A stretch of DNA of 64,000 nucleotides. Source: Burkholderia thailandensis E264 (GTDB lineage Bacteria; Pseudomonadota; Gammaproteobacteria; Burkholderiales; Burkholderiaceae). A program made the translations under genes and the position numbers. Of the stretch, positions 47,501-56,047 are shown in pieces. The stretch is from NCBI RefSeq assembly GCF_000012365.1, contig NC_007650.1, forward strand, positions 1,488,001 to 1,552,000, read 5' to 3'. The notes beneath the pieces are model-generated. The model did not search any database. It was given only the letters and a program-made list of their open reading frames with translations, and was not told where the DNA came from. The first letter of the stretch is position 1. Each line of letters starts with the position of its first letter.

Positions 47501-47659
47501 GAGCGCCGGATACTGGCGCACCGGCAGCGACATCAGCGCGCGCAGGCCGACGAGCAGGATCAGCAGGCTGAACACGAGCGACAGCACCGGGCGGCGGACG
47601 AACACGTCCGTGAAGCGCGCGCGGGCCGCGCCGGAATCGTGGGGCGCGCCGGCGTTCAT
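44549..47659 (-). CDS. RND multidrug efflux pump (AcrB/MexB-like inner-membrane protein)
   Basis: This 1036-aa proton-driven exporter has the usual size and two-fold layout: 12 membrane segments and two large periplasmic loops. The proton-relay motif in TM4, AIGLVVDDAIVVVENIHRH, with its Asp pair, is intact, and the N-terminus has FTDVFVRRPVLSLVFSL. The start ATG overlaps the adaptor stop (ATGA). The pattern fits HAE1-type pumps. Direction and position suggest co-regulation with the ToxB-like operon, with control by the divergent cysteine-rich regulator at 48904. Confidence 0.95.
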   Translation of the reverse strand: MNAGAPHDSGAARARFTDVFVRRPVLSLVFSLLILLVGLRALMSLPVRQYPALESATISVATDYPGASQDLMQGFVTTPIAQSIATADGIEYITSTTTQGKSVVKARLRLNANADRAMTEVMAKVQQVKYKLPADAYDSVITKLTDAPTAVMYLGFASDTLSIPQITDYVVRVAQPLVTTVPGVASAEILGGQNLAMRVWLDATRLAAHGLAAGDVAAAIRANNVQAAPGQVKGSLTIADISANTDLTDVGAFNEMVVKSAPNGGGLVRLKDVATVEIGGENYNSSALMNGRRAVYIAVNATPAGNPLEIVRGVGAVLPAMERNKPASVQIANMFDGARFVNASIAEVRSTLTEAIAIVVVVIFLFLGSFRAVIIPVLTIPLSLVGSAALMLAAGFSLNLLTLLAMVLAIGLVVDDAIVVVENIHRHIEQGEPPVRAALIGAREIASPVLVMMATLISVYAPIGLMGGLTGSLFKEFAFTLAGAVLVSGIVALTLSPMLGSLLLTSRMSEGRVAKAIERTLERVTHAYRRGLHASLAARPAILLIGAGVLAGIVLLFSGVKRELAPQEDQGSIMVAVKAPQYANLDYMERYAPDIERVFRTLPEADTSFILNSYGGSNLGFAGVNLVDWDKRTRSAAALQALIQARGDGIRGDRVFAFQLPALPASSGGLPIQMVLRAPSGFADLYAQMERIKAAAQKSGLFAVLDSDLTFDSRAVGVTIDRNQANTLGVTMKDIADTLAVLVGENYVNRFNFKGRSYDVIPQVSRGERLSSEMLSRYYVKTGSGQMIPLSTVIHVTNGSQANALSQFNQMNAATFSAVPAPGVTMGDAVAFLEAQKLPAGFSIDWLGESRQYVQEGNRLAVTFGFALIVIFLVLAAQFESLRDPLVILVSVPLSICGALAPLYLGFATLNIYTQIGLVTLIGLISKHGILMVSFANDLQRHEGLGRREAIERAAAVRLRPILMTTAAMVAGLVPLVFAAGAGAASRFAIGITVSTGMLVGTLFTLFVLPTVYTFVAKDHGAAMRSERAQLLAATR

Positions 47660-48753
47660 TGCGCGGCTCCCGAGCCCGCGCCGTCGTCGAGCGCGACCTT
47701 CACCCTGTCGCCCGCCGCGAGCCGTACCTGGCCCGACGTGACGACCACGTCGCCCGGGCGCAGCCCGTCTGCGATCGCGATGCGGCCGTCGGCGCGCCGG
47801 CCGGTTCTCACCGGCTGCAGCCGCACGACGCCGAGCCCGTCGCGGCCCGGCTTGCCGACGACGAGCACCGATTCGCCGCGCTGCGAAGTCTGCACCGCGG
47901 TGTCGGGCACGGTCAGCGCGCGCTCGCGCGGCGGCAGCTCGAGCCGCGCCTGGATGTACATGCCCGGGCGCAGCAGGCGATCGGGGTTCGACAGCGTCGC
48001 CTGCACGGCGACGTTGCGCGTGTCGGCGCTGATCTGCGGCTCGATCGCGCTCACGCGCGCGACGAGCGTGCGCTCCGGATACGCGTCCGTCGTGATCGAT
48101 ACGCTCTGGCCGAGACGCAACTGGCTCAGGCTCTTCTGCGGCACCGTGAAGTTCGCGTACAGCGTGTCGAGATCGGTGAGCGTCGCGATCGCGTCGCCCG
48201 CGTTCAGATATTGGCCGAGGTTCACGCGGCGCAGGCCGAGCACGCCGTCGAACGGCGCGCGCACCGCCTTTTGCGTGATCACCGCCTGCGTCTCGCGGAT
48301 GTCGGCCGCGGCCGCGTCGAAATCGAAGCGGTGCTGATCGAAGAGGTTGCGCGGCTCCGCGCCCGTCTGCGCGAGCGCCTGCGACCGGTCGAGCTGGCGC
48401 TTCGCGTAGGCGGCCTTCGCCTGGATCGACGCGAGCTTCGCGTGCTCCGGCTCGTCGAAGAGCTGGACGATCAGTTGCCCCTTGCGCACCGCCGCGCCCG
48501 CGTCGAACTGCAGCGCGACGATGCGCCCGGCCACTTCGGGCGCGAGCGTCACCTGCCGGACCGCGTCGAGCGAGCCGACCGCGTCGAGCGTCACGCGCTC
48601 GGGCGCGGCGCGCACGGCGACGGCCGGGACCGTCAGCGCGGGGAGCGCGGCGGGGGGATGATCGGCGGCCTGCACGCGGCTTTCCCGCCACAGGAACAGC
48701 CCGCCGAAGATGAACGCCAACAGCGCCAATGCAAGCAATAGCCGACGGCCCAT
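47656..48753 (-). CDS. RND efflux periplasmic adaptor (membrane fusion protein)
   Basis: This 365-aa HlyD/AcrA-type adaptor has an N-terminal membrane anchor (LLLALALLAFIFGGLFL), a biotinyl-lipoyl-like half (VAGRIVALQFDAGAAVRKGQ), a helical hairpin and the second lipoyl half VRAPFDGVLGLRRVNLG, then a beta barrel. GAGAG precedes the ATG at 48753. First gene of the pump operon, divergent from the regulator gene. Confidence 0.94.
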   Translation of the reverse strand: MGRRLLLALALLAFIFGGLFLWRESRVQAADHPPAALPALTVPAVAVRAAPERVTLDAVGSLDAVRQVTLAPEVAGRIVALQFDAGAAVRKGQLIVQLFDEPEHAKLASIQAKAAYAKRQLDRSQALAQTGAEPRNLFDQHRFDFDAAAADIRETQAVITQKAVRAPFDGVLGLRRVNLGQYLNAGDAIATLTDLDTLYANFTVPQKSLSQLRLGQSVSITTDAYPERTLVARVSAIEPQISADTRNVAVQATLSNPDRLLRPGMYIQARLELPPRERALTVPDTAVQTSQRGESVLVVGKPGRDGLGVVRLQPVRTGRRADGRIAIADGLRPGDVVVTSGQVRLAAGDRVKVALDDGAGSGAAQ

Positions 48754-48903
48754 GGAAATCTCTCAATCATTTTGTAAGAATCGCGGACATGATTTGTCTG
48801 ACGATCCAATAAGTCAAGCATATCCTTTTTTTATTTGGGTGATTGTCCGGCGTGCATCGCGATATCATTGCATTGCACAAGTCCGGCATTTGATAATGCA
48901 ACG
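48754..48903. promoter_or_regulatory. Divergent promoter region, RND pump / cysteine-rich regulator
   Basis: 150 bp, AT-rich. It holds an inverted pair TTGCATT (48868-48874) and AATGCAA (48895-48901) and a direct repeat GTCCGGC (48845-48851 and 48881-48887). The inverted pair reaches the regulator start codon, as expected for autorepression. Inference from pattern. Confidence 0.45.
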
Positions 48904-49596
48904 ATGGACGATAATTTTTCAAAACAGGAAATTCCGGTCTCCGAGCGCGTGCTGAACGTGCTGAAGCGGCGCGGGCCGCTGCAGGCGGCCGAACTCGGCG
49001 CGTACCTCGGCACGACGGGCGAAGCCGCGCGGCAGCAATTGAAGAAGCTCGAGGCGGAAGGGCTCGTCGAGGCGGAGAACATGCCGCAGGGCGTCGGGCG
49101 GCCGGCGCGGATCTGGCGGCTCACGTCGCTCGGCCACGGTCACTTTCCGGACGCGCACGCGGACATGACGGTCGACCTGATCCGGATCATCCGCACGACG
49201 CTCGGCCAGCCGACGCTCGATCTGCTGATCGCCGCGCGCGAGACGGAGATGCGCCGCACGTACGCGCAGACGCTCGCCGGCGTGACGGACCCGGAGAAGC
49301 GGATCGCGCGGCTCGCCGAGCTGCGCGACCGCGAGGGCTATTTCGCCGAGTGGTCGCGCGCGCCCGACGGCGACGGTTGGCTCTTCATCGAGAATCACTG
49401 CCCGATCTGCGCGGCCGCGACCGCGTGCCAGGGGTTCTGCCGCTCGGAACTCGAGATCTTTCGCGAGATGCTGGGCGATGCGCTGACGATCGAGCGCATC
49501 GAGCACATCCCGGCCGGCGCGCGGCGCTGCGCGTACCGGATTCGGCCGAGCGGCGCGGGCGAGGCGGCGGAAGACGGGCGCGCGCGTCGCGAATGA
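48904..49596 (+). CDS. Winged-helix regulator with four-cysteine cluster (COG2345/SufR-like)
   Basis: This 230-aa regulator has an N-terminal DeoR/ArsR-like winged helix (residues 12-75; GPLQAAELGAYLGTTGEAARQQL) and a C-terminal domain with Cys166, Cys169, Cys175 and Cys179 in HCPICAAATACQGFC. SufR-type members bind a [4Fe-4S] cluster with similar cysteines. The four cysteines could thus sense redox or iron state, or bind zinc. The ATG at 48904 lacks a clear ribosome site. It is divergent from the RND pump, its likely target. Confidence 0.82.
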   Translation: MDDNFSKQEIPVSERVLNVLKRRGPLQAAELGAYLGTTGEAARQQLKKLEAEGLVEAENMPQGVGRPARIWRLTSLGHGHFPDAHADMTVDLIRIIRTTLGQPTLDLLIAARETEMRRTYAQTLAGVTDPEKRIARLAELRDREGYFAEWSRAPDGDGWLFIENHCPICAAATACQGFCRSELEIFREMLGDALTIERIEHIPAGARRCAYRIRPSGAGEAAEDGRARRE

Positions 49597-49632
49597 CCGG
49601 CTCGCCGGCGCCCCGGCCGGCCGGCCGCGCGT

Positions 49633-49654
49633 GCGCTAGCGGCCCGGCTAGCGC
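49633..49654. terminator. Hairpin between convergent genes, possible bidirectional terminator
   Basis: GCGCTAGC (49633-49640) and GCTAGCGC (49647-49654) form a perfect 8-bp stem with a 6-base loop. It overlaps the stop codon of the reverse-strand amidohydrolase gene and lies 37 bp after the regulator gene. No T-tract, so termination efficiency is uncertain. Confidence 0.5.
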
Positions 49655-51402
49655 GACGCCGCGCGCAGGAATTGCCCGCAGCGGCGCGTGTCGCCGAAGC
49701 CTTCGGCGAACGCGCCGTCGCGATACACGAGCTGCCCGTTGACGAGCGTCGCCGCGATCGCCGCGCCGCTGCGGTTCACGAGCCGCCGCAGCCCGCCGAA
49801 CACGGCCATCTCCTCTTCGTGATACGCGTCGACCGACGCGTCGAGATGCGCGGGATCGACGATCGCGATATCGGCGCGGTCGCCCGCGCGCAGCGTGCCG
49901 GCGTCGACGCCGAAGTACGCGCCGAGCTCGCCCGTCAGCCGATGCACCGCCTGCTGCACCGACATGAACGGCCGGCCGGCGCGCTCGGCCTCGCGCACGC
50001 GGCGCAGGAAGCGCACGGGCGCGTTGTAGAACGCCATGTTGCGCAGGTGCGCGCCCGAATCGGCGAAGCCGATCTGCAGCGACGGATGCGTCGCGATCCG
50101 GTCGAGCACGTCCGCGCGGTGATTCGCGATCGTCATGCACCAGCGCAGTTGCTGCCCGTGCGCGACGACGAGATCGAGGAACACGTCCGCCGGATGGATG
50201 CCGCGCTCGTCCGCGACCTGGCCGAACGACTTGCCGACGACCGACGCGTCCGGACATCCGACGATCCGCGTGTCGTGCAGATCGCGCGTCCAGAGCCGCA
50301 GATCGAGCCCCTTGCCGACCTGCCTGCGGAACTCGCGCCGATAGCCTTCGTTCTGCAGCAGCCGGTTGCGCTCGAGCGCGTCGTTCAAATGGAGCGCCGC
50401 GCGGCCCGCGCCGAATTCCTCGAAGATCACGAAATCGATGCCGTCCGCGTAGACCTCGAACGGCACCGGCAGATGCTGCCAGACGAGCTCGCCGCGAAAC
50501 AGCGCGTTCGCGAGCCGCACGCCGCCGAGCTGCACGTCGATGGTGCCGCGCGGCGCCGCCTTGCTGTCCGCCGCGACGAGCAGCGACGTGCGCAGCGGCT
50601 TGCGCACGAAGTAGCCGCAGCTCTCGGCCATGAAGAGCAGGCCGTTCAGCGGATTCGTCGTGTTCGGCGCGCTCTGCAGCACGCGGCCGCGGCGGCGCAG
50701 CACGCGGTTCAGCCGCCGGTATTCGCGCCACGTCGCGAACGTCGACGGCAGCGACTTCGACCGGTAGCGCTCGCCGTCGAGCTTGTCCCAAGGCGTCGTC
50801 ATCGACGACAGGCCGACGAAGCCCGCGTCGAGCGCGTCGTCGAGCAGCCGCTCCATCCGTTGCAGCTCGGCCTCGTGCGGGCGTACGCGGTCGTCGACCG
50901 CGCGCCCGAGGCCCAGCACGTGCGTGCGCAGGTCCGAGTGGCCCAGGAACGCGGCGACGTTCGGGCCGAGCGGCAGCGATTCGAGATGGCGGACGTACGC
51001 AGCCGCGGTGTCCCAGGTCTTCACGCGCGACAGCACGGCGAGCATCTGCTCGCGCGGCAGCGCCTCGACGCGGCTGAAGAGGTCGGTGCAGTCGAGCGCG
51101 TTCGCATGGACCGTCGACAGCGAGCACGAGCCGAGAAAGACGCTCGTCACGCCGTGCCGCACCGATTCGGGCAGCCCCGGCGAGACGAGAATCTCGGCGT
51201 CGTAATGCGTGTGGATGTCGACGAAGCCGGGCATCACCCATTTGCCGGCGGCGTCGATCACGCTCGCGCCGTCCGCGGCGAGCGGCGCCTCCGACACCAT
51301 CGCGACGCGGCCGTCACGAATGCCGAGCTCGCGCATGCGGGGCGCGGCGCCCGTGCCGTCGAACCACAAGCCGTTGCGGATGATTGTGTCGTAGCGCGCC
51401 AT
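49648..51402 (-). CDS. N-acyl-D-amino-acid deacylase-like amidohydrolase
   Basis: This 584-aa zinc-dependent amidohydrolase of the D-aminoacylase branch has the metal motif DIHTHYD (His64, His66), a cysteine at 93 in GSCSLS where D-aminoacylases have a metal-bridging Cys, and the later GHSDLRTHVLG and FADSGAHLRNMAFYN segments. It should hydrolyse N-acyl or carbamoyl D-amino acids or a related amide; many close homologues have unknown substrates. No signal peptide. ATG 51402 is supported by the alignment start MARYDTIIRNGLWFDG. A dyad lies about 80 bp upstream. Confidence 0.85.
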   Translation of the reverse strand: MARYDTIIRNGLWFDGTGAAPRMRELGIRDGRVAMVSEAPLAADGASVIDAAGKWVMPGFVDIHTHYDAEILVSPGLPESVRHGVTSVFLGSCSLSTVHANALDCTDLFSRVEALPREQMLAVLSRVKTWDTAAAYVRHLESLPLGPNVAAFLGHSDLRTHVLGLGRAVDDRVRPHEAELQRMERLLDDALDAGFVGLSSMTTPWDKLDGERYRSKSLPSTFATWREYRRLNRVLRRRGRVLQSAPNTTNPLNGLLFMAESCGYFVRKPLRTSLLVAADSKAAPRGTIDVQLGGVRLANALFRGELVWQHLPVPFEVYADGIDFVIFEEFGAGRAALHLNDALERNRLLQNEGYRREFRRQVGKGLDLRLWTRDLHDTRIVGCPDASVVGKSFGQVADERGIHPADVFLDLVVAHGQQLRWCMTIANHRADVLDRIATHPSLQIGFADSGAHLRNMAFYNAPVRFLRRVREAERAGRPFMSVQQAVHRLTGELGAYFGVDAGTLRAGDRADIAIVDPAHLDASVDAYHEEEMAVFGGLRRLVNRSGAAIAATLVNGQLVYRDGAFAEGFGDTRRCGQFLRAASR

Positions 51403-51926
51403 CTTGGGGGGTCTCCATATCGTTCTGTAGACGGCCGGGGGCGGCGAACCGCGACGCGACGGCCGTCGTGCTCCGTCGAAACATGACATTGAGCGATGTC
51501 AAGATGAATTGCAATCGAATATTGCTTCGAATTGACGCATCGATTCGCCCGGCACGCGCACGCACGGGCAAGGGCCGCGCCGCGGGGAATCGCCCGCCCG
51601 CGATCCGGACATCGCGAGCGCGCGGCGCGGCGCGCCCATCGCACGGCCGTGCGCGGCCGTGCGCGTTCGTCCGGCGTCGGCGTGCCGGGCCGCGCCGAAC
51701 GACGGCATCGTCCGCGCAGGGCGTCGCGCTGCGCCGCACCATTGGGCACGCGCGCGCCCGCGCGAACCCGCTCGGCGCGGCGAGAGACGCGACGGCCCGC
51801 GTCGCGAGCGCGCCGCGCGGCGTTCGCGACGGCGCGCGCCGCGCGTTGACCCGCTTCAAATATCGGCGCGGCTGCGCACGTAAAGTGATCGCATCGCTGC
51901 GTCCCACGTCGCCCCGCGTTCCCACG
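51403..51926. other. Divergent intergenic region, amidohydrolase / ABC exporter
   Basis: 524 bp without a supported gene. The left end, near 51480-51540, is AT-rich and holds a dyad; the remainder is very GC-rich. No ANR box recognised. Confidence 0.55.
51484..51501. promoter_or_regulatory. Perfect dyad TGACAT-N6-ATGTCA
   Basis: Arms TGACAT (51484-51489) and ATGTCA (51496-51501) are perfect. On the reverse strand it begins with TTGACA, which could serve as a -35 for the amidohydrolase gene, so the dyad may be an operator covering its promoter. Confidence 0.5.
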
Positions 51927-52916
51927 ATGCCGAACCCACGCCGCCTTCGCCTGACGCTGACCGTCGCGCTCGCCGCCGCCGCGCTCGGCTTTGCCGCGCT
52001 GCGCTCGCCCGGGTGGTTCGGCGCGCCGAAGCCGCCGCCGCGGATCGTCGTGTCGGGCAACATCGAAGCGCACGAAAGCGTGCTGAGCTTCACGCAAGTG
52101 CAGGCGCCGATCGTCTACCTGCCGTTCGACGAAGGCGCGCGCGTCACGCGCGGCACCGTGCTCGCGCGCGTCGACGACCGCGTGTACCGGCGGCAGACCG
52201 ACATCGACCGCGCGAACGTCGACGTGCAGACCGCGCAGGTCGAAGCGAACCGCAGCAACGTCGCGGCGCTCGAGCACGGTGTGCTCAGCGACCGCTTCGA
52301 TCTCGACGAAAAGCGGCTCGACTTCGTGCGCGCCGATACGCTCGCGCGGCAATCCGCGGTGTCGCAGCAATCGCGCGACCTCGCGCAGACGGCCGCGCGC
52401 CAGTCCGCCGCGGCGCTCGCGCGCGACGAGGCGCTGCTTGCCGCCGCGCGCAACGACGTCGCGCTCGCCGTGGCGGGCGTCGCGGCCGCGCAGGCGAAGC
52501 GCAAGCTCGACGAGGCGACGCTGTCGTACACCGAGCTCGCCGCGCCGTTCGACGGCGTGATCGCGGTGCGGCATGCGGAGCTCGGCCAGCTCGCGGGGCC
52601 GGGCGTCGCGATCTTCACGATCGCCGAGCTCGATCACGTCTGGCTGCGCGCCTACGTGAACGAGCCCGACGTCGGGCGCATCCGGCTCGGCGAGCCCGCC
52701 GACGTGCGCACCGACGCGTATCCGTCGGCCGTCTATCGCGGCCGGATCAGCTTCGTGTCGCCGCAGGCCGAATTCACGCCGAAGACGGTCGAGACGCACG
52801 AGGAGCGGGTCACGCAGGTCTATCGGGTCCGCATCGACATCGACAACCCGACGCACGAGCTGTTGCCCGGCATGCCGGCCGATGCGACGATCGCCGCGCT
52901 CGCGAGCGGCCGATGA
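51927..52916 (+). CDS. HlyD/YbhG-like membrane fusion protein
   Basis: This 329-aa periplasmic adaptor is anchored by an N-terminal membrane segment (LTLTVALAAAALGFAAL). Two lipoyl halves, TQVQAPIVYLPFDEGARVTRG and YTELAAPFDGVIAVRHAELG, flank a long coiled-coil hairpin rich in Ala, Arg and Gln. It is first in a five-gene set in the order adaptor, ATPase, ATPase, permease, permease, equivalent to ybhG-ybhF-ybhS-ybhR. The stop overlaps the next start (ATGA). Confidence 0.9.
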   Translation: MPNPRRLRLTLTVALAAAALGFAALRSPGWFGAPKPPPRIVVSGNIEAHESVLSFTQVQAPIVYLPFDEGARVTRGTVLARVDDRVYRRQTDIDRANVDVQTAQVEANRSNVAALEHGVLSDRFDLDEKRLDFVRADTLARQSAVSQQSRDLAQTAARQSAAALARDEALLAAARNDVALAVAGVAAAQAKRKLDEATLSYTELAAPFDGVIAVRHAELGQLAGPGVAIFTIAELDHVWLRAYVNEPDVGRIRLGEPADVRTDAYPSAVYRGRISFVSPQAEFTPKTVETHEERVTQVYRVRIDIDNPTHELLPGMPADATIAALASGR

Positions 52917-53860
52917 GCGCGCCCGCCGCCGCCCCGGCCCCGGCGACCGTGCGCGTCGAGCATGTCGCGCGCCGCTTCGGCACGGTCGATGCGGTGCGCG
53001 ACGTGAGCTTCGAGGTCGCGCGCGGCGAGATTTTCGGCCTCGTCGGCCCGGACGGCGCGGGCAAGACGACGCTGATGCGGATGCTCGCGGGCGTGCTGCG
53101 CCCGGATGCGGGCCGCATCGAGCTCGACGGCGTCGACGTGATCGCCGCCCCCGAGCGCGCGCGGCTGTCGCTCAGCTACATGCCGCAGCGCTTCGGGCTG
53201 TACGAAGATCTCACCGTCGACGAGAACGTGTTCTTCTACGGCGAGCTGTTCGAGGTGCCGCGCGCGCGGTATCGCGCGGACCTCGCCGATCTGCTTGCGG
53301 CGGCGGGGCTCGGGCCGTTCCGGCGGCGGCTCGCGGGCCAGTTGTCGGGCGGCATGAAGCAGAAGCTCGGGCTCGTGTGCGCGCTGATCCACCGGCCGAA
53401 CGTGCTGCTGCTCGACGAGCCGACGACGGGCGTCGATCCCGTGTCCCGCCGCGACTTCTGGACGATTCTCTACCGGCTGCGGGAGACCGGCGTGACGATC
53501 GTGATGTCGACCGCGTACATGGATGAAGCGCAGCGCTGCTCGCGGCTCGCGCTGCTGCACGCGGGCGCCGTGCGGCGGTGCGACACGCCGGCGCGGCTGA
53601 AGCGCTCGATGCCGGGCGCGCTCGTCGCGGTCGGCGGCGGCGATCCGCGCGCGATCCGCGACGCGCTCGCCGGTGCGCCCGGCGTGCTCGGCACGCTGAT
53701 GATGGGCGATCGCGTGCACGTGCGCGTCGACGACGCGGCGAGCCGCACGCCCGAGCTCGATGCGCGGCTCGCCTCGCGCGGCATCGCGCATGCGCCGATC
53801 GTCGGGATCGAGCCCGGCATCGAGGATACGTTCGTCGCGCTCGTCGGAGACGCCGGATGA
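52913..53860 (+). CDS. ABC exporter ATPase 1 (N-terminal half of YbhF type)
   Basis: This 315-aa ATP-binding protein has Walker A GPDGAGKTT, signature LSGGMKQKLG and Walker B LLLDEPTTGVDP, all intact. In E. coli YbhF and similar exporters two ATPase domains are fused; here they are separate genes joined by an ATGA overlap. The two would pair as a heterodimer on the permeases. Confidence 0.92.
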   Translation: MSAPAAAPAPATVRVEHVARRFGTVDAVRDVSFEVARGEIFGLVGPDGAGKTTLMRMLAGVLRPDAGRIELDGVDVIAAPERARLSLSYMPQRFGLYEDLTVDENVFFYGELFEVPRARYRADLADLLAAAGLGPFRRRLAGQLSGGMKQKLGLVCALIHRPNVLLLDEPTTGVDPVSRRDFWTILYRLRETGVTIVMSTAYMDEAQRCSRLALLHAGAVRRCDTPARLKRSMPGALVAVGGGDPRAIRDALAGAPGVLGTLMMGDRVHVRVDDAASRTPELDARLASRGIAHAPIVGIEPGIEDTFVALVGDAG

Positions 53861-54909
53861 CGCGCGCGACGATACCGCCCGCGCGCGGCACGCCGGGCGC
53901 GCCGCGCGCCGCCGAGGCAAGCGCGCGCGCGGGCGCGGCGCGGCCCGACGCGCACGCCGTCGTCGTCGCGCGCGGGTTGACGAAGCGCTTCGGCGCGTTC
54001 ACCGCGGTCGACGCGCTCGATCTGTCGATCGCGCGCGGCGAGGTCGTCGGCTTCATCGGCCCGAACGGCGCGGGCAAATCGACGACGATCCGGCTGTTGT
54101 GCGGGCTGTTCGCGCCGAGCGCCGGCAGCGCGACGGTCGCCGGCTTCGACGTGGGCACGCAGGCCGAGGCGGTGCGCGCGCACATCGGCTACATGTCGCA
54201 GAAATTCTCGCTGTACGGCGATCTGTCGTGCCGCGAGAACCTGCGCTTCTTCGCGGGCATCTACCAGGTGCCGCGCGACATACGCGACGCGCGCATCCGC
54301 TTCGCGATCGAGATGGCCGGGCTCGAAGGGCGCGAGGATGCGCTCGTGAGCACGCTCGCGGGCGGCTGGCGGCAACGGCTCGCGCTCGGCTGCGCGATCC
54401 TGCATCGGCCGCCCGTGCTGTTTCTCGACGAGCCCACCTCCGGCGTCGAGCCGCAGGCGCGCCGGCGCTTCTGGGATCTGATCCACGGGCTCGCGGCCGA
54501 CGGCGTGACGGTGCTCGTGTCGACGCATTACATGGACGAGGCCGAGTACTGCAACCGGATCGCACTGATCGACGCGGGCCGGCTGATCGCGCTCGGCAGC
54601 CCGCAAGCGTTGCGCGAGCGCGAGCTGGGCGGCGCGCTGTTCGAGCTCGCGTGCGCGCCGCTCGGCGAGGCGGTCACCGTGCTGCGCGGCGCGCGCGGCG
54701 TCATCGACGCGTCGATCTTCGGCGACCGGCTGCACGTGCTCGTCGCGCGCGACATGCCGGCGCTCGCGCTGCGCGACGCGCTCGCCGCCGCGCGCATCGA
54801 CGCGGGCGAGCCGCAGCCGGTCCGCCCGAGCCTCGAGGACGTGTTCGTGCGGCTCGTCGCGCGCGCCGACGAACGCAAGCGGAGCGAACCATGCGCATCC
54901 GGCGGCTGA
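53857..54909 (+). CDS. ABC exporter ATPase 2 (C-terminal half of YbhF type)
   Basis: This 350-aa ATP-binding protein has an N-terminal 35-residue Ala/Arg-rich extension. Walker A GPNGAGKST and Walker B LFLDEPTSGVEP are intact, but the signature is LAGGWRQRLALG where LSGGQ is usual, a slight degeneration common in asymmetric ABC pairs. Its start overlaps ATPase 1, and its end overlaps the permease by 19 bp. Confidence 0.92.
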   Translation: MTRATIPPARGTPGAPRAAEASARAGAARPDAHAVVVARGLTKRFGAFTAVDALDLSIARGEVVGFIGPNGAGKSTTIRLLCGLFAPSAGSATVAGFDVGTQAEAVRAHIGYMSQKFSLYGDLSCRENLRFFAGIYQVPRDIRDARIRFAIEMAGLEGREDALVSTLAGGWRQRLALGCAILHRPPVLFLDEPTSGVEPQARRRFWDLIHGLAADGVTVLVSTHYMDEAEYCNRIALIDAGRLIALGSPQALRERELGGALFELACAPLGEAVTVLRGARGVIDASIFGDRLHVLVARDMPALALRDALAAARIDAGEPQPVRPSLEDVFVRLVARADERKRSEPCASGG

Positions 54910-56027
54910 TCGCGATCGCGTACAAGGAGACGCTGCAGATCTGGCGCGATCCGCGCAGCCTCGCGGTCGCGCTGCTGATGCCGCTCATGCAGATGGCGCT
55001 GCTCGGCTACGGCGTGAGCCTCGACATCAAGCACGTGCCGCTTTGCGTGCACGACGAGGAGCGCAGCCAGCTGAGCCGCGAGCTGATCGAGCGCTTCGTG
55101 TCGTCCGGCTGGTTCGCCGGCGTGCGCACGCTCGGCAGCGAAGCCGCGCTGCGCTCGGCCGTCGACCGCCACGCGTGCGCCGCGGCCGTCGTCGTGCCCG
55201 TCGACTTCTCGCGCACCGTCGCCACGCGCGGCGCGGCGGCGGTGCAGACGATCTTCGATGCGACCGACACGAACACGACGAACATCGCGATCGGCTACGC
55301 GCGCGGCGTGCTCGCGCAATTCGGCGCGGACCTGAACGCGCGCTGGCAGGCGGCGCACGGCGTGCCCGCGCAAACCGTCGGCGCGATCGATCTGGAGCCG
55401 CGCGTGTGGTTCAACGAAGGGCTCGACAGCCGCAATTTCGTCATTCCGGGGGTCGTCGCGGTGATCCTCGCGCTTGTCGGCGCGCAACTCACGTCGCTCA
55501 CGATCGCGCGCGAATGGGAGCGCGGCACGATGGAGCAGTTGATCTCGACGCCTGTCTCGCCGCTCGAGCTGATGCTCGGCAAGGTGATTCCGTATTTCGC
55601 GGTCGGCTTCGTCGACGCGGCGTTCTGCCTGCTCGCCACCGTCTACTGGTTCGGCGTGCCGTTTCACGGCAGCGTGCCCGCGCTCGTCGCGACGACCGCG
55701 CTCTTCACGCTCGTCGTGCTCGGCATCGGCTATCTGATGTCGGTGCGCATCCGCAGCCAGTTGGGGGCGAGCCAGATCGCGCTGCTGCTGACGATGCTGC
55801 CGACGACGATGCTCTCCGGCTACACGTTCGCGATCGAGCAGATGCCGGCGCCGATCCGGGCGATGACGTTCGTCGTGTACGCGCGCTACTACGTGACGAT
55901 CCTGCGCTCGGTGTTCCTGAAGGGCGGGCCGATCGCGAACATCGCGGCGCCGTTCGCGGCGCTCGCGCTGTACGCGTTCGTGATCGGCTGGCTGAGCGTG
56001 CGCGCGTTGCGCAAGCGCATCGATTGA
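54891..56027 (+). CDS. ABC-2 type permease 1 (YbhS-like)
   Basis: This 378-aa membrane protein of the ABC-2 family has an N-terminal membrane helix (VALLMPLMQMALLGYGV), a large extracytoplasmic loop and about five C-terminal helices. The phrase AREWERGTMEQLISTPVSPLELMLGKVIPY is the family hallmark. GGAG precedes the ATG. Forms a heterodimer with the next gene product, by analogy with YbhS/YbhR. Confidence 0.92.
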   Translation: MRIRRLIAIAYKETLQIWRDPRSLAVALLMPLMQMALLGYGVSLDIKHVPLCVHDEERSQLSRELIERFVSSGWFAGVRTLGSEAALRSAVDRHACAAAVVVPVDFSRTVATRGAAAVQTIFDATDTNTTNIAIGYARGVLAQFGADLNARWQAAHGVPAQTVGAIDLEPRVWFNEGLDSRNFVIPGVVAVILALVGAQLTSLTIAREWERGTMEQLISTPVSPLELMLGKVIPYFAVGFVDAAFCLLATVYWFGVPFHGSVPALVATTALFTLVVLGIGYLMSVRIRSQLGASQIALLLTMLPTTMLSGYTFAIEQMPAPIRAMTFVVYARYYVTILRSVFLKGGPIANIAAPFAALALYAFVIGWLSVRALRKRID

Positions 56028-56047
56028 CCCGCGCCCGCAGAGCCGCC

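Noticed and set aside
44549..48766. One 1405-codon reverse frame for the RND pump
   Set aside because: The pump starts at 47659 with an ATGA overlap; the upstream part is an antisense-like frame of the adaptor gene.
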